The notes: generated from the sequence alone by a model not told the origin. A stretch of 64,000 nt of DNA from Hyphomonadaceae bacterium (GCA_019747815.1 JAIEQJ010000048.1:42540-106539); one strand, 5' to 3'. Positions 1-9,002 are shown, numbered from the stretch's first letter. Numbers and translations are program-made.

Positions 1-452
1 AGCGACACGTACGGCTCGCTGCCCGGTGGCATGCCCGGGTCCGCCGCGACCCGTACATAGTTGTTGTAGACCGCAGCCAATTCCGCGCGGTTCGGGCTCG
101 TCTCGGTGAGTGCGGCGGGCGTTGTGCGTCCGATCGTCAGCACCACGTCACTCGACATGGGCCAATAGCCATAGAGCCGTTCGCCCACGGTTACATCCGG
201 GCGGTTGGACTGCGCGATCCTGCCAAACCCCCAGACCGGAATGCGGCCCATGCCGGCTGCGGCGGGGTAGAAGTTCCAATACTTCATCGACTCGCCGACG
301 ACGCCGTAGGTGATGTTGTTGGCGGTCAGCGCATACGATTCGATCGACACATGCACCTGATCCGCACCAATTTGCATAGGCGATGCCGGGACCACCCGAA
401 CGTTTGTGAGATCGTTGCGGCCGACCACGATGTCATAGGGTTCCGCAGCCAT
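1..452 (-). CDS. DUF2855 family protein, N-terminal part (gene runs off the window)
   Basis: An open frame begins with ATG at 452 and stays open to the window edge (150 codons). The translation starts MAAEPYDIVVGRNDLTNVRV and contains ALTANNITYGVVGES and GFGRIAQSNRPDVTVGERLYGYWP. These resemble DUF2855, a family distantly like the N-terminal GroES-fold part of zinc-independent medium-chain dehydrogenases/quinone reductases. Function is unknown and the C-terminal part lies outside the window. It is separated from the DUF2306 gene on the same strand by about 80 bp. Family assignment rests on recognition of the sequence style, not on a search. Confidence 0.7.
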   Translation of the reverse strand, partial: MAAEPYDIVVGRNDLTNVRVVPASPMQIGADQVHVSIESYALTANNITYGVVGESMKYWNFYPAAAGMGRIPVWGFGRIAQSNRPDVTVGERLYGYWPMSSDVVLTIGRTTPAALTETSPNRAELAAVYNNYVRVAADPGMPPGSEPYVS

Positions 453-531
453 GATGCACCTCGCTTCAAATCGCTGCAGCAATCCTGAGGCGTTCCGCCG
501 GAGGAGGCAAGCTCTTCCAGCTTTCTGTGGA

Positions 532-930
532 TCAGCCGCCGAACACGACGCTATGCATGATGCGTCCCGGCAGCAGCGTGAAGCCGCCGGCGATGATGAG
601 CGCGCCCGCGAACAGGCCGATCATGGTCTTGCTGTGCGCGCTGACGCGATGCCGGCGTGCGGCGAGCACCGCCAGAGGCAGCAGTATCAGCACCCAGATA
701 GACAGCAAATGGATGGCGCTGAACCCGTGCCATTGCCGCATGCCCTGGATCCAGAACGAACTGACGGCAATCATGAGCATCAACCCAACCCAAATGTAGC
801 CGAGGGTGCGGTGAGGCAGCGTGCCTTTGGGGGCTGAGAATTGGACGATGCCGAGGATGAAGGCGGCGATGGCGGCGAAAGCATGGACCTGCACGACGAT
901 CGGAGCTGCGAAAAGCGGATCGAGCGACAT
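532..930 (-). CDS. DUF2306-type small membrane protein
   Basis: The 132-residue product begins MSLDPLFAAP and has four hydrophobic helices, at about residues 11-30, 42-60, 74-95 and 104-125. That composition fits the DUF2306 family of small integral membrane proteins of unknown function. I chose ATG at 930 because GGAGGA lies directly upstream; the frame stays open further upstream (to 1014) but that stretch is charged and not membrane-like. The gene is divergent from the TetR gene at 1110, and the shared 179-bp region carries two palindromes that look like operators, so repression by that regulator is likely. Confidence 0.7.
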   Translation of the reverse strand: MSLDPLFAAPIVVQVHAFAAIAAFILGIVQFSAPKGTLPHRTLGYIWVGLMLMIAVSSFWIQGMRQWHGFSAIHLLSIWVLILLPLAVLAARRHRVSAHSKTMIGLFAGALIIAGGFTLLPGRIMHSVVFGG

Positions 931-1023
931 GTCATCCTCCGAGCTCGCGGTTGGCCGTATGTGGTGCGCGCCAGATTGACCCTTCCGGGAATCACGCTTG
1001 CCCGCTTCGCCCATCCGCGCTAA

Positions 1024-1042
1024 ATATTTACGTTGTCAATAT
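1024..1042. promoter_or_regulatory. Imperfect palindrome, candidate TetR operator 1
   Basis: The sequence ATATTTACG-T-TGTCAATAT is a degenerate copy of the perfect palindrome at 1077-1095, with two mismatched pairs between its arms. Its centre lies 53 bp from that of the second site, about five helical turns. It sits in the divergent region between the DUF2306 gene and the TetR gene, so it is probably an operator. This is inference from symmetry and position. Confidence 0.55.
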
Positions 1043-1076
1043 AAGAACACCGTTGCGGGATGCCTGGCAAGCGAAA

Positions 1077-1095
1077 ATATTGACGTCGTCAATAT
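1077..1095. promoter_or_regulatory. Perfect palindrome, candidate TetR operator 2
   Basis: ATATTGACG-T-CGTCAATAT has perfect 9-bp arms around one central base. It ends 14 bp before the GTG start of the TetR gene, a typical place for autoregulation. Confidence 0.65.
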
Positions 1096-1109
1096 GAAAG
1101 GAATCGCGA

Positions 1110-1811
1110 GTGAAGGCTGTCAAGGCCCGGAAAGGCTCCGCTGCGGGGACGGCGCCGCGCAAGGTGCGCAAGCCCAGGCGGCCGGAAACCTATCATCACG
1201 GCTCGCTGAAAGAGGCGCTGCTGCAGGCCGCAGAGCGCATTCTCGAGCGTGAAGGCATTGGGGGGCTTACGCTGCGCGCCGCGGCGCGGGAAGTGGGTGT
1301 GTCGCATGCGGCGCCCAAGAACCATTTCGGCGATCTCGCGGGTCTGCTGAGCGAGCTGGCCGCGGTGGGTTTCAACCGCTTCGTCGCCGCCATGCAAGCG
1401 GGCACCCGCGAGGGCGCGTCGCCCGACCGGCGCATGGAAGCCATCGGCCGTGGTTATGTCGCTTTCGCGCGGGCGCACCCGGGGCTGTTTCTGCTGATGT
1501 TTCGCGGCGAGCGCCTGGATTTCACCCGTCCGTCGTTGCGGGCCGCGGTGGATGCGTCGGCGGGGATGCTGTCGGGCGCGGTCGAGGCCCGGCGCGGCGA
1601 GAAGGTGGAAGCCGGGCTGACGCTCGCGCAGGCGGCGAGCATTGTTGGCCCCTGGTCGCTGGTGCACGGGTTCGCCATGCTGCTGATCGATGGGCGCCTG
1701 AAACCGCTGATGGCCCGTTTGCCCGCAGGCACCGATGCCGATGCGCTGCTCGGCGCGGTGCTACATGGCCCGAAGCCGGCGCGGCCACGCGAAGCTGGCA
1801 CATCGGCCTGA
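1110..1811 (+). CDS. TetR/AcrR family regulator with WHG-type C-terminal domain
   Basis: The 233-residue protein starts at GTG 1110. After a basic, low-complexity N-terminus of about 25 residues comes a TetR helix-turn-helix region (about 28-75; AAREVGVSHAAPKNHFGDLAGL). The ligand domain fits the WHG class (TetR_C_33). Partners and ligand are unknown. Two copies of a 19-bp palindrome lie directly upstream and suggest autoregulation plus control of the divergent DUF2306 membrane gene. The gene converges with the acyl-CoA ligase, stop codons being only 7 bp apart; there is no evidence that it controls the ligase. Confidence 0.85.
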   Translation: MKAVKARKGSAAGTAPRKVRKPRRPETYHHGSLKEALLQAAERILEREGIGGLTLRAAAREVGVSHAAPKNHFGDLAGLLSELAAVGFNRFVAAMQAGTREGASPDRRMEAIGRGYVAFARAHPGLFLLMFRGERLDFTRPSLRAAVDASAGMLSGAVEARRGEKVEAGLTLAQAASIVGPWSLVHGFAMLLIDGRLKPLMARLPAGTDADALLGAVLHGPKPARPREAGTSA

Positions 1812-1818
1812 ACGGCGG

Positions 1819-3339
1819 CTACTTTTCCGCCTGCAGCCGCTGCCGCAGCTCGGTCTTCACGATCTTACCGTAGTTGTTCTTGGGCAGCGTGTCGACGAAG
1901 CGGTAGCCCTTCGGGCGCTTGAAGCGGGCGATGTTGTCGAGGCACAGGCGGTCGAGCTCTGCCGCCTCGATGGCAGCGCCCTCGCGCTTGACGATGAAGG
2001 CGAGGACCTCCTCGCCCCAGTCGCCGTGCGGCCGGCCGACGACGGCCGCCTCCAGCACTCCGGGGTGTCTGAGCAGGACGTCCTCGATCTCGCGCGGATA
2101 GATGTTGGCGCCGCCCGAGATGATCATGTCCTTGGAGCGGTCCTTGAGCGTGACGAAGCCATTGGCGTCCATGGCGCCCAAATCGCCGGTCCACAGCCAG
2201 CCGTCGCGAAGGGTCTTGGCGTCGGCCTCCGCATTGTTCCAGTAGCCCAGCATCACGCAGTCGCTGCGCGTGACGATCTCGCCGATCGCGCCGGGCGGCA
2301 GCTCGCGGCCCGCCTCGTCGACGATCTGCACCGCCACGCCCGTGCGCGCCAGCCCGGCGCTGGCGAGCCGCTCTTCCCACGCGGGGTGGGTGCTGTCGGC
2401 GTGCTGGGCCTGGTCGAGGCCGGTGATGGTCATCGGGCTCTCGCCCTGGCCGTAGAGGTTGTAGAGCTTGGGCCCAAAGAGCGTGAGCGCGCGCTTGAGA
2501 TCGGCGACGTACATGGGCGCGCCGCCGTAGATGATGGTTTTGAGCCCGCGCGTGTCGGCGGTGCCGGCGAGGCGGTGATTGATGAGGCGCGACACCATGG
2601 TGGGCGCGGCGAACAGGCTGACGCTGGCGGTCGTGGCGAGCTGGGCGAACACCTGCTCGGGCTCGAACGAGCCTTCCAGGATCTGATTGTTGGCGCCGCG
2701 GGCGATGTGCGCGAGGCCGTAGAGGCCGGAGCCGTGCGTGAGCGGGGCCGCGTGCAGGATCGTGTCGCGCGTGTCGATATGGTCGATGTCGGCGTAGTAG
2801 CAATGGCAGGCAAACAGCAGGTTGCGGTGGCTGAGCCTGGCGCCCTTGGGGCGGCCGGTCGTGCCGCTGGTGTAGAACAGCCAGGCCTCCGCCGCGGCCT
2901 CGGACGGGCCGGCGGCGACGGGATCGCCGGCCAGCAGCGCCCGGTGATCGGCCGAGCCGGTGGCCACGATGGGTGGCAGTACGCCGAGATCGGGCGCGGA
3001 CAGGCCGCCGGCCAGCTTGGGGCTGGCGAGGCACAGTTTGGCCTCGGCGTCGGCGAGGATCCACGCCATCTCCTTGGCATGCAGCTTGCTGTTGAGCGGC
3101 ACGGCGGCGAGGCCGGCGCGCCAGATGCCGTAGAGCAGCGGGAAGTACTCCGGGCCGTTCTCCATGGCGAGCGCGACGCGCTCGCCCCGCTGCAGGCCGT
3201 GCCGCGCGGTGAGCGCGCCGGCGATGTGCTGCACCTGGGTTTCGAACTGGGCGTAGGTGAGCCGGCCGCCCTCCCAGGAGATGGCAGGCCGGTCGGGATG
3301 GCCCCTGGCGATGGTCTGCAAGGTCTGCGCGAGGTTCAT
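1819..3339 (-). CDS. Class I adenylate-forming acyl-CoA ligase
   Basis: The 506-residue protein belongs to the ANL (AMP-dependent synthetase/ligase) superfamily. It would activate a carboxylic acid to an acyl-AMP and then to the CoA thioester in the cytoplasm. Seen in sequence: phosphate-binding loop FYTSGTTGRPKG at about 155-166, the YGQGES adenine/magnesium region, the GYWNN and DGWLWTGDLG motifs, and the C-terminal catalytic lysine K492 in YGKI. ATG 3339 gives a normal family length; the frame is open further upstream, but that stretch has no family character. Substrate cannot be told; a medium-chain, benzoate-like or cyclic acid is possible. A hydratase and a dehydrogenase gene follow on the other strand, which suggests a shared acyl-CoA degradation role. 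Confidence 0.88.
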   Translation of the reverse strand: MNLAQTLQTIARGHPDRPAISWEGGRLTYAQFETQVQHIAGALTARHGLQRGERVALAMENGPEYFPLLYGIWRAGLAAVPLNSKLHAKEMAWILADAEAKLCLASPKLAGGLSAPDLGVLPPIVATGSADHRALLAGDPVAAGPSEAAAEAWLFYTSGTTGRPKGARLSHRNLLFACHCYYADIDHIDTRDTILHAAPLTHGSGLYGLAHIARGANNQILEGSFEPEQVFAQLATTASVSLFAAPTMVSRLINHRLAGTADTRGLKTIIYGGAPMYVADLKRALTLFGPKLYNLYGQGESPMTITGLDQAQHADSTHPAWEERLASAGLARTGVAVQIVDEAGRELPPGAIGEIVTRSDCVMLGYWNNAEADAKTLRDGWLWTGDLGAMDANGFVTLKDRSKDMIISGGANIYPREIEDVLLRHPGVLEAAVVGRPHGDWGEEVLAFIVKREGAAIEAAELDRLCLDNIARFKRPKGYRFVDTLPKNNYGKIVKTELRQRLQAEK

Positions 3340-3869
3340 GCGGCGGCTTCGTTGGCGTGGGCGTTGCGCCATTGAGCTTACGTATCCGGTTGCGCCCATG
3401 TCTATCCCCGCTCCCTGAGCGCATGCGTATGATGCCGTGTTCTTGCTTGCGACGGGGCGTTGGTACCAGCATCCGATGTGGCAAGGAGCGGCGAACTGGA
3501 CGGTAGGCCCTCGTGCTGAGAGGGCCGAGTTCCAGGAGCCCCGGCATGCCGACGATGGTAACGCCAACAGACGGCCATCGGACAAACAGGAGCAGCCGGG
3601 ACGGAAAACGCCGCGACGCGGGTGCCGCCAGGCGACCCAGGGACCCGAGAGGGTCTCAGGAAGCCCGACGGGGCTCCCAGGGAGGCGCGCAACCGGCGCT
3701 TCCCGGGCCGGGTGGTACCGGCCCCGGGTTGCCGATGAGGCACCCGCGTACCCGTCGCAACCCTCGGGGGCATCCCCGCGGGGCGGACGGCGCGTGGGCG
3801 CGCACCAAGGGCTTGCGGCCGCGTGGCGTTGCGTGCTGATAAGAAGCACTGTCAGATCGGGAACGCGCG
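3340..3869. other. 530-bp gene-free stretch between divergent genes
   Basis: This separates the acyl-CoA ligase from the enoyl-CoA hydratase gene. Open frames cross it on both strands, but their translations are rich in Arg, Gly and Pro and resemble no family. It must contain the promoters of both flanking genes. I could not identify a convincing promoter, operator or RNA in it. Confidence 0.5.
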
Positions 3870-4655
3870 ATGTCCTATGAAACGCTGAAGGTCGTTGTGG
3901 GCGGAGATCGCGTCGGCACGATCACGATGAGCCGCCCCGAGGCGCGCAACGCCATGAATACGCGCATGATGGAGGAGCTGCGCGACTGTTTCGCGGGCTT
4001 TTATGTCGACCCCGGCGCGGCCGCCTGCCTCATCCTGACCGGCGAGGGGGCGGGATTCTGCTCCGGCGCCGACCTCAAGGAGCGCAAGGGCATGACGGAT
4101 GCGGCCTGGCGCCGCCAGCATGCCGTCGTCGAGCAGATGATGCGGGCGCTGATGGACTGTCCGATCCCGGTGATCGCGGCCGTCAACGGCGCGGCCTATG
4201 CCGGCGGCATGGAGCTGGCGCTGGGGTGCGATTTCGTCTACGCGGCGCAGTCGGCGCGCTTTGCCCTGACCGAGGTGACGCTCGGCATCATGCCGGGCGC
4301 GGCGGGCACGCAGAACCTGCCGCGCGCCGTGGGCGTGCGCCGCGCCAAGGAGATCGTTCTCACCGGCACCCCCTTCACGGCCGATGAGGCGCTGGCGTGG
4401 GGCATGGTCAACAGGGTGTGCTCCGACGGCGCGCTGATGGCCGAGGTGGGGGCCGTGGCGCAGCGCATCGCCGCCAACGCGCCGGTGTCGGTGCGGCAGG
4501 CCAAGAAGGCGCTCGACAAGGCCACCGAGCTCGACCGCATGTCGGGCTACGCCTTCGAGATCGAGGCCTACAACCGCACGGTCGTCACCGAGGACCGCCA
4601 GGAAGGCATCAATGCCTTCAACGAGAAGCGCCAGCCGCAGTACAAGGGGAAATGA
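3870..4655 (+). CDS. Enoyl-CoA hydratase/isomerase family protein
   Basis: The 261-residue crotonase-fold protein would hydrate a trans-2-enoyl-CoA during beta-oxidation-like breakdown. Visible features are the CoA/oxyanion segments GFCSGADLKE (about 62-71) and NGAAYAGGMELALGCD (about 106-121). Both glutamates of classical hydratases are present: E135 in LTEVTLGI and E161 in AKEIVLTG. The length is typical for the family. The acyl-CoA dehydrogenase starts 149 bp downstream on the same strand, and the gap is filled by a palindromic repeat. Physiological substrate unknown. Confidence 0.88.
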   Translation: MSYETLKVVVGGDRVGTITMSRPEARNAMNTRMMEELRDCFAGFYVDPGAAACLILTGEGAGFCSGADLKERKGMTDAAWRRQHAVVEQMMRALMDCPIPVIAAVNGAAYAGGMELALGCDFVYAAQSARFALTEVTLGIMPGAAGTQNLPRAVGVRRAKEIVLTGTPFTADEALAWGMVNRVCSDGALMAEVGAVAQRIAANAPVSVRQAKKALDKATELDRMSGYAFEIEAYNRTVVTEDRQEGINAFNEKRQPQYKGK

Positions 4656-4668
4656 TGACGACAAGGCT

Positions 4669-4779
4669 GTCATCCCGGACGGCCGGAGGCCGATCCGGGA
4701 CCCAGGGGCCAAGTGCACCAGCGTCAGGGCCTGTGGCCTCTGGGTCCCGGCTCTCCGCTTCGCTCCGGCCGGGATGACA
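4669..4779. repeat. Palindromic intergenic repeat, family A (copy 1)
   Basis: It opens with tgtcatcccgg and closes with the reverse complement ccgggatgaca. An inner gggacccaggg / ctctgggtcccgg inverted pair lies between them. The same architecture recurs at 6019, 45766, 49710 and 63782, with a truncated form at 62290. It lies between the hydratase and dehydrogenase genes. Confidence 0.85.
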
Positions 4780-4804
4780 CCGCAAGCAGGATCGCTCGCA
4801 GGGA

Positions 4805-6010
4805 ATGGCCATGAGCAGCAAGACCGAATCCGCCTCCATCCCGATCGAGCGCGGGTGGGAGGACATCCGCGAGGGCGTCAAGCGCATCTGCGAGCGCTTT
4901 CCCAACGCGTATTGGGTGCAGCTCGACCACGAGGCGGCGTATCCGACCCAGTTCGTGCAGGCGCTGACCGAGGCCGGCTATCTCGGCGCGCTGATCCCTG
5001 AAGAGTACGGCGGCGCCGGCCTGCCGCTGAGCGCGGCCTGCGCCGTGCTCGAGACCATCCACGACAGCCCGTGCAACGCCGCGGCGTGCCATGCCCAGAT
5101 GTACACCATGGGCACCGTGCTGAGGCACGGCAGCGAGGCGCAGAAGAGGAAATATCTGCCGGGCATCGCGTCGGGAGCATTGCGGCTGCAGGCCTTCGGC
5201 GTCACCGAGCCGACCACCGGCTCCGATACGACCCAGCTCAAGACCCGCGCGGAGAAGAAGGGCAACGACCGCTACGTCATCAACGGCCAGAAGGTGTGGA
5301 CGTCCCGCGTGCTGCACTCCGATTTGATGCTGCTGCTGGCGCGCACCACGCCGGCCGATCAGGTGAGGAAGCGCTCCGAGGGGCTGTCGGTGTTTCTCGT
5401 CGACCTGCGCGCGGCCGAGGGCCGAGAGGGAGGCAAGGGCGTGGAGATCCGCAAGATCGACGCCATGCTGAACCACAACACCTGCGAGGTGTTCTTCGAC
5501 AACCTCGAGGTGCCGGCGGAGAACCTGATCGGCGTCGAGGGCCAGGGCTTCAAGTACATCGTCGACAGCATGAATGCCGAGCGCATCCTGATCGCCTCGG
5601 AGAGCCTCGGCGATGCGCGCTACTTCATCCGCCGCGCCGGCGACTACGCCAGGGAGCGCGTGGTGTTTGCCCGGCCCATCGGGCGGAACCAGGGCGTGCA
5701 GTTCCCGATCGCGCGCGCGCACGCCCAGACGATCGCGGCCGAGCTGGTGGTGCGGAAGGCGGCCGCCCTGTTCGAGGCGGGGCGCGACTGCGGGGCGGAG
5801 GCCAACATGGGCAAGATGCTGGCGGCGGAAGCCGCATGGGCGGCGGCGGAGGCCTGCCTGCAGACGTTCGGCGGCTTCGGCTATGCGCGCGAGTACGGCA
5901 TCGAGAGGAAGTGGCGCGAGACGCGGCTGTACCAGACGGCGCCCATTTCCACCAACATGATCCTGGCCTACGTGGCCCAGCACGTGCTGGGATTGCCCAG
6001 ATCGTATTGA
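4805..6010 (+). CDS. Acyl-CoA dehydrogenase
   Basis: The 401-residue flavoprotein oxidises an acyl-CoA to the 2-enoyl-CoA, passing electrons to ETF. It shows the usual N-terminal helical domain (LIPEEYGGAGLPL), the beta-domain FAD/substrate motif (FGVTEPTTGSDTT) and a C-terminal helical domain (QTFGGFGYAREYGIERKWRE would be the expected family pattern). The C-terminal region where medium-chain enzymes carry the catalytic Glu reads YQTAPIST, without an acid. E259 in MNAERIL instead occupies the helix-G position used by isovaleryl- and long-chain acyl-CoA dehydrogenases. ATG 4811 is an alternative start. The gene probably works with the preceding hydratase. Confidence 0.88.
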   Translation: MAMSSKTESASIPIERGWEDIREGVKRICERFPNAYWVQLDHEAAYPTQFVQALTEAGYLGALIPEEYGGAGLPLSAACAVLETIHDSPCNAAACHAQMYTMGTVLRHGSEAQKRKYLPGIASGALRLQAFGVTEPTTGSDTTQLKTRAEKKGNDRYVINGQKVWTSRVLHSDLMLLLARTTPADQVRKRSEGLSVFLVDLRAAEGREGGKGVEIRKIDAMLNHNTCEVFFDNLEVPAENLIGVEGQGFKYIVDSMNAERILIASESLGDARYFIRRAGDYARERVVFARPIGRNQGVQFPIARAHAQTIAAELVVRKAAALFEAGRDCGAEANMGKMLAAEAAWAAAEACLQTFGGFGYAREYGIERKWRETRLYQTAPISTNMILAYVAQHVLGLPRSY

Positions 6011-6018
6011 AGCAACCT

Positions 6019-6158
6019 TGTCATCCCGGAACGCGCGCAAGCGCGTATCCGGGACCCGGGAGTTCCGAAATACACGCTGCGTCTGTGGCTCGGGGTCCCG
6101 GCTCTGCGCGTCATGCCGAAGGCATGCTTCCAGCTGTCGCGCTACGGCCGGGATGACA
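6019..6158. repeat. Palindromic intergenic repeat, family A (copy 2)
   Basis: It carries the same terminal arms, tgtcatcccgg and ccgggatgaca, with an inner gggacccggga / gggtcccggctc pair. It fills the gap between the stop codons of the convergent dehydrogenase and GST genes, where it might act as a bidirectional stem-loop terminator; there is no clear T tract. Confidence 0.85.
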
Positions 6159-6164
6159 GGCGCG

Positions 6165-6773
6165 CTACACCTGCGGCCGCGTCGCCTCGAAGGCCGGCAT
6201 GGCGGCGGCGAAGCGGTCGAGCCAGGCGATGAGCTTGGGATGCCCGGTCCGCCATCTGCCGTCGTGGCGGAAATCGAGATAGCCGAGCGCGCAGGCAAGC
6301 GTCAGGTGGCCATAGTCGGGGCTCGTGGACCAGGCCGGCGGCGCCAGCTCGAGCTGGTCGATGGCCCGGTCGATCTTGCCCTGCTGGCGCGCCTGCCAGG
6401 GCGCGTGCCACTTCTCCTCGGGGCGGAAGCGCGTCTCATACACCAGCAGCAGCGCCGCATCGAGCATGCCATCAGCCAGCGCGCCGAGGGTGAGTGTCCT
6501 GAAACGCTCCAGGCCGCCCTTGGGGAACAGCACGGGCGACGGTGCCAGGCTGTCGAGATACTCGCAGATCACGTGGCTGTCGAAGATGGTCGTGGCGCTG
6601 TCGATGACGAGGGCGGGGATCTTGCCAAGCGGGTTGGCGCGGTTGATCTCGACATTGTCGCCTGGATTGGTGTCGGCCGGCACCATCTCGATCTTGCCTT
6701 GGAGGCCCTTCATGGCCGCGGCGATGCGCACCTTGCGGACATAAGGTGAGAGCGGACTGGACAGCAGCTTCAT
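6165..6773 (-). CDS. Glutathione S-transferase family protein
   Basis: The 202-residue protein has a thioredoxin-like N-terminal domain (MKLLSSPLSPYVRKVRIAA, about 1-75) and an all-helical C-terminal GST domain. It has the cis-proline in NPLGKIPAL (about 47-55) and the DSHVICEYLD segment that contacts glutathione. The Ser at about 9 (SPYVRKV) is the likely glutathione-activating residue, as in many bacterial GSTs of this type. It probably conjugates or reduces a small electrophile. Nothing in the neighbourhood points to a substrate. Confidence 0.85.
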   Translation of the reverse strand: MKLLSSPLSPYVRKVRIAAAMKGLQGKIEMVPADTNPGDNVEINRANPLGKIPALVIDSATTIFDSHVICEYLDSLAPSPVLFPKGGLERFRTLTLGALADGMLDAALLLVYETRFRPEEKWHAPWQARQQGKIDRAIDQLELAPPAWSTSPDYGHLTLACALGYLDFRHDGRWRTGHPKLIAWLDRFAAAMPAFEATRPQV

Positions 6774-7088
6774 CGGGGTAATGCCTCGCAGCGGGCGTTG
6801 CGGACGGACGTGACAAGCATGTCATGGTGCCCGCCCGCGCGGCAACGGGCAAGAGGAGAACGGCGCGCCGGAAGGGAAGAGGGAGCCAACCCGCACCGCC
6901 AAACGATCTTGCGACCGCTCGGACCTTGCGCCCCCGCTGCGGTTGGCTCCTCGCGGAAAAACCTACTCGCACGCATGGCCAAGAGCACGCGCTGTTTGCC
7001 GTCCCAAGCCATGTTGCTGGGGAATTCATGTGCACAAGACTCTAGGGGCTTGATTTTCGGACGATTGCTGCATCGTCCGTGCGGTTGG
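6774..7088. other. 315-bp gene-free stretch
   Basis: This is the region upstream of the GST gene and downstream of the GYF_2-domain gene, both on the minus strand. Translations in all frames look like coding noise. It should hold the GST promoter; no motif stands out. Confidence 0.5.
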
Positions 7089-8291
7089 TCAGCCGGCGAC
7101 GACAGGGCGCAGAGATTCCACCAGCAGGCGCATCTGCGCCTCCGTGTCGCCCAGCGAAAGCTGCGCGGCGAACCAGTCGTGCACCATCTGGCAGACCTTG
7201 TCGGGCGCGGCCTTGGCGAGCGAGCTCTCATCGGAGAAGAGCTGCATGTCCGCCGGCGTCCAGCCGCGCTTGGTGAGGTCGGCCGCCAGCTTGTCGTAGT
7301 CGGTTTGGCGCGGCTGCGGATAGACGCGCGGCTGCTTGCGGCCTTCGGCAATGGCCTCGAACACGGACGTCAACTGGGCCTGCAGATGGGCCGTATGCTG
7401 AGAGGATCCCTGCAGCATGGTGACGATGGCCGGGCTGGCCTCGCCCTGCGAGATGAAGCCGTAGCAGGCGTCGGTGCTGTGCCGGCGGAGCTGCACCAGG
7501 TTGTCGTAGAATGCCGAGGCGACGCTCTTGAGCCGCGGCAGCGTGGCCGAAAGCGCGTTCGTCACCTGCTGCCGGCGCAGCTCGACCAGCTTGCGGGCCA
7601 TGTGCTGGCCGATGGCCGCATCGTCCTTGCTGGAACGGGCCATGGTCACGGCCTCGTTGAGACGCTGGGTGTACCAGTCGGGAAACTCGCGCTTGATGAC
7701 GCGCCACAGCGCCGTCGACTGCAGCTTGGCGTCGGTGGTCTCGAGCGCGTCGCTGAAGCCCGTCAGCGGCGGCACCTCGAGGCTCTTGCGATCGGCAACC
7801 GCGAAGGCATCCGAGGTCGCCAGCGAGGACACGGCGCCCATGACGTCCTTCAGTCGGTCGCGGTAGGGATAGGCGAACCAGCCGACGGCGCCGAGCGCGG
7901 CGATGACGAGCAGCAGCACGGCCATGCGGGCGCTGCGGCGTCGGCCGGGCCTGCGTACCGGTTCCATCTCGTGCGTCTCGTGGCCGAGTTGCGCGCCAGG
8001 GCCAAGGCTTGCCGCATTCGCCTCCATTCTGCTGGGCGATGAGGGTTGGCGGGCCTGAGGACTGCCGGTGCGGGCCGCGGCTGCGGGCCGCGCGGGAGAC
8101 GGCGTGCGGGGCGGAAACACCACCATGGCCGGCCGCCAGTCCGGAAAGCCTTCCCGCCAGAGCAGATCGTTGGGCTGCAGGTGTCCGAGTTCGATGAACT
8201 TGGCGAGCTCCGCCTCCGAGATCGGCCCGAACTGCTGACCCTCACGGGCAAGATACCATTGCGTCGAGGAAGCTGGCGCTGACATGTCCAT
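7089..8291 (-). CDS. GYF_2-domain membrane-anchored protein of unknown function
   Basis: The 400-residue protein has three parts. Residues about 8-55 form a GYF_2-type domain (WYLAREGQQFGPISEAEL, then WREGFPDWRPA). A Pro/Ala/Arg-rich linker follows, then one transmembrane helix at about 122-142 (MAVLLLVIAALGAVGWFAY). The remaining 250 residues are helical, presumably periplasmic, and match no family I know. GYF_2 domains are thought to mediate protein-protein contacts, here on the cytoplasmic face. ATG 8291 and ATG 8285 are both possible starts and neither has a strong ribosome binding site. Low homology and single-gene context prevent a functional call. Confidence 0.7.
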   Translation of the reverse strand: MDMSAPASSTQWYLAREGQQFGPISEAELAKFIELGHLQPNDLLWREGFPDWRPAMVVFPPRTPSPARPAAAARTGSPQARQPSSPSRMEANAASLGPGAQLGHETHEMEPVRRPGRRRSARMAVLLLVIAALGAVGWFAYPYRDRLKDVMGAVSSLATSDAFAVADRKSLEVPPLTGFSDALETTDAKLQSTALWRVIKREFPDWYTQRLNEAVTMARSSKDDAAIGQHMARKLVELRRQQVTNALSATLPRLKSVASAFYDNLVQLRRHSTDACYGFISQGEASPAIVTMLQGSSQHTAHLQAQLTSVFEAIAEGRKQPRVYPQPRQTDYDKLAADLTKRGWTPADMQLFSDESSLAKAAPDKVCQMVHDWFAAQLSLGDTEAQMRLLVESLRPVVAG

Positions 8292-8579
8292 CACCGGTGC
8301 GGCCCTGCTGCTGCCGGCAGTTGAGCTGGAAGTCGCGGGATGCGGCCGCCCGTCATTGTGGTTCGAGATTCGAATTCTAGTGCCCTTTGGCGTCAATCGT
8401 CCAGGAAGACAACGACTTAAGCAGGCGGTTTGCGGCCAAGCAAAGGCAGGCTGCGGGCCTTTTCCGCGCAAGCGGCTGGATCGCGACTTAGGGTTACCGC
8501 TCCTGGTTGTGAGAAGCGCGGAGCACGGGCTATAACGCGCCCCGATCCTAAAAACCGACAAGCTACGGAGAACAGCCGA

Positions 8580-9002
8580 ATGGCCATTGAGCGCACCCTG
8601 TCCATCATCAAGCCCGACGCCACCGCCCGCAACCTGACGGGTGCGGTCAACGCCTTGATCGAAAAGGCAGGACTTCGGATCGTTGCGCAGAAGCGCGTCC
8701 GCTGGACCCAGGCGCAAGCCGAGACATTCTACGCGGTGCACAAGGCGCGCCCCTTCTATGCCGACCTCGTCCGTTTCATGACGTCAGGTCCCATCGTGGT
8801 GCAGGTGCTGGAGGCCGAGAACGCGGTGAAGCGGTATCGCGACGTGATGGGCGCCACCGATCCCGCCAAGGCCGAGACGGGCACCATCCGCAAGGAATTG
8901 GCGGAAAGCATCGAGCGCAACTCGGTGCACGGCTCCGACAGCGCCGAGAATGCCCAGGTCGAGATCGGGCTGAATTTTCGCCACGATGAGATCGTAGGCT
9001 GA
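8580..9002 (+). CDS. ndk: Nucleoside diphosphate kinase
   Basis: The 140-residue protein transfers the gamma-phosphate of ATP to (d)NDPs through a phosphohistidine. H117 lies in NSVHGSDS, the invariant active-site motif. The N-terminus [14 protein letters not shown] and the [15 protein letters not shown] segment are also typical. The length is the family norm. The start at ATG 8580 is preceded by CGGAGA. It is transcribed away from the GYF_2 gene. Confidence 0.97.
   Translation: MAIERTLSIIKPDATARNLTGAVNALIEKAGLRIVAQKRVRWTQAQAETFYAVHKARPFYADLVRFMTSGPIVVQVLEAENAVKRYRDVMGATDPAKAETGTIRKELAESIERNSVHGSDSAENAQVEIGLNFRHDEIVG

Noticed and set aside
3437..3880. Open frame of 147 codons in the gap before the hydratase gene
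   Set aside because: Composition (Arg, Gly, Pro, Trp) is typical of translated GC-rich noncoding DNA; no homologous motif; it overlaps the true start at 3870.
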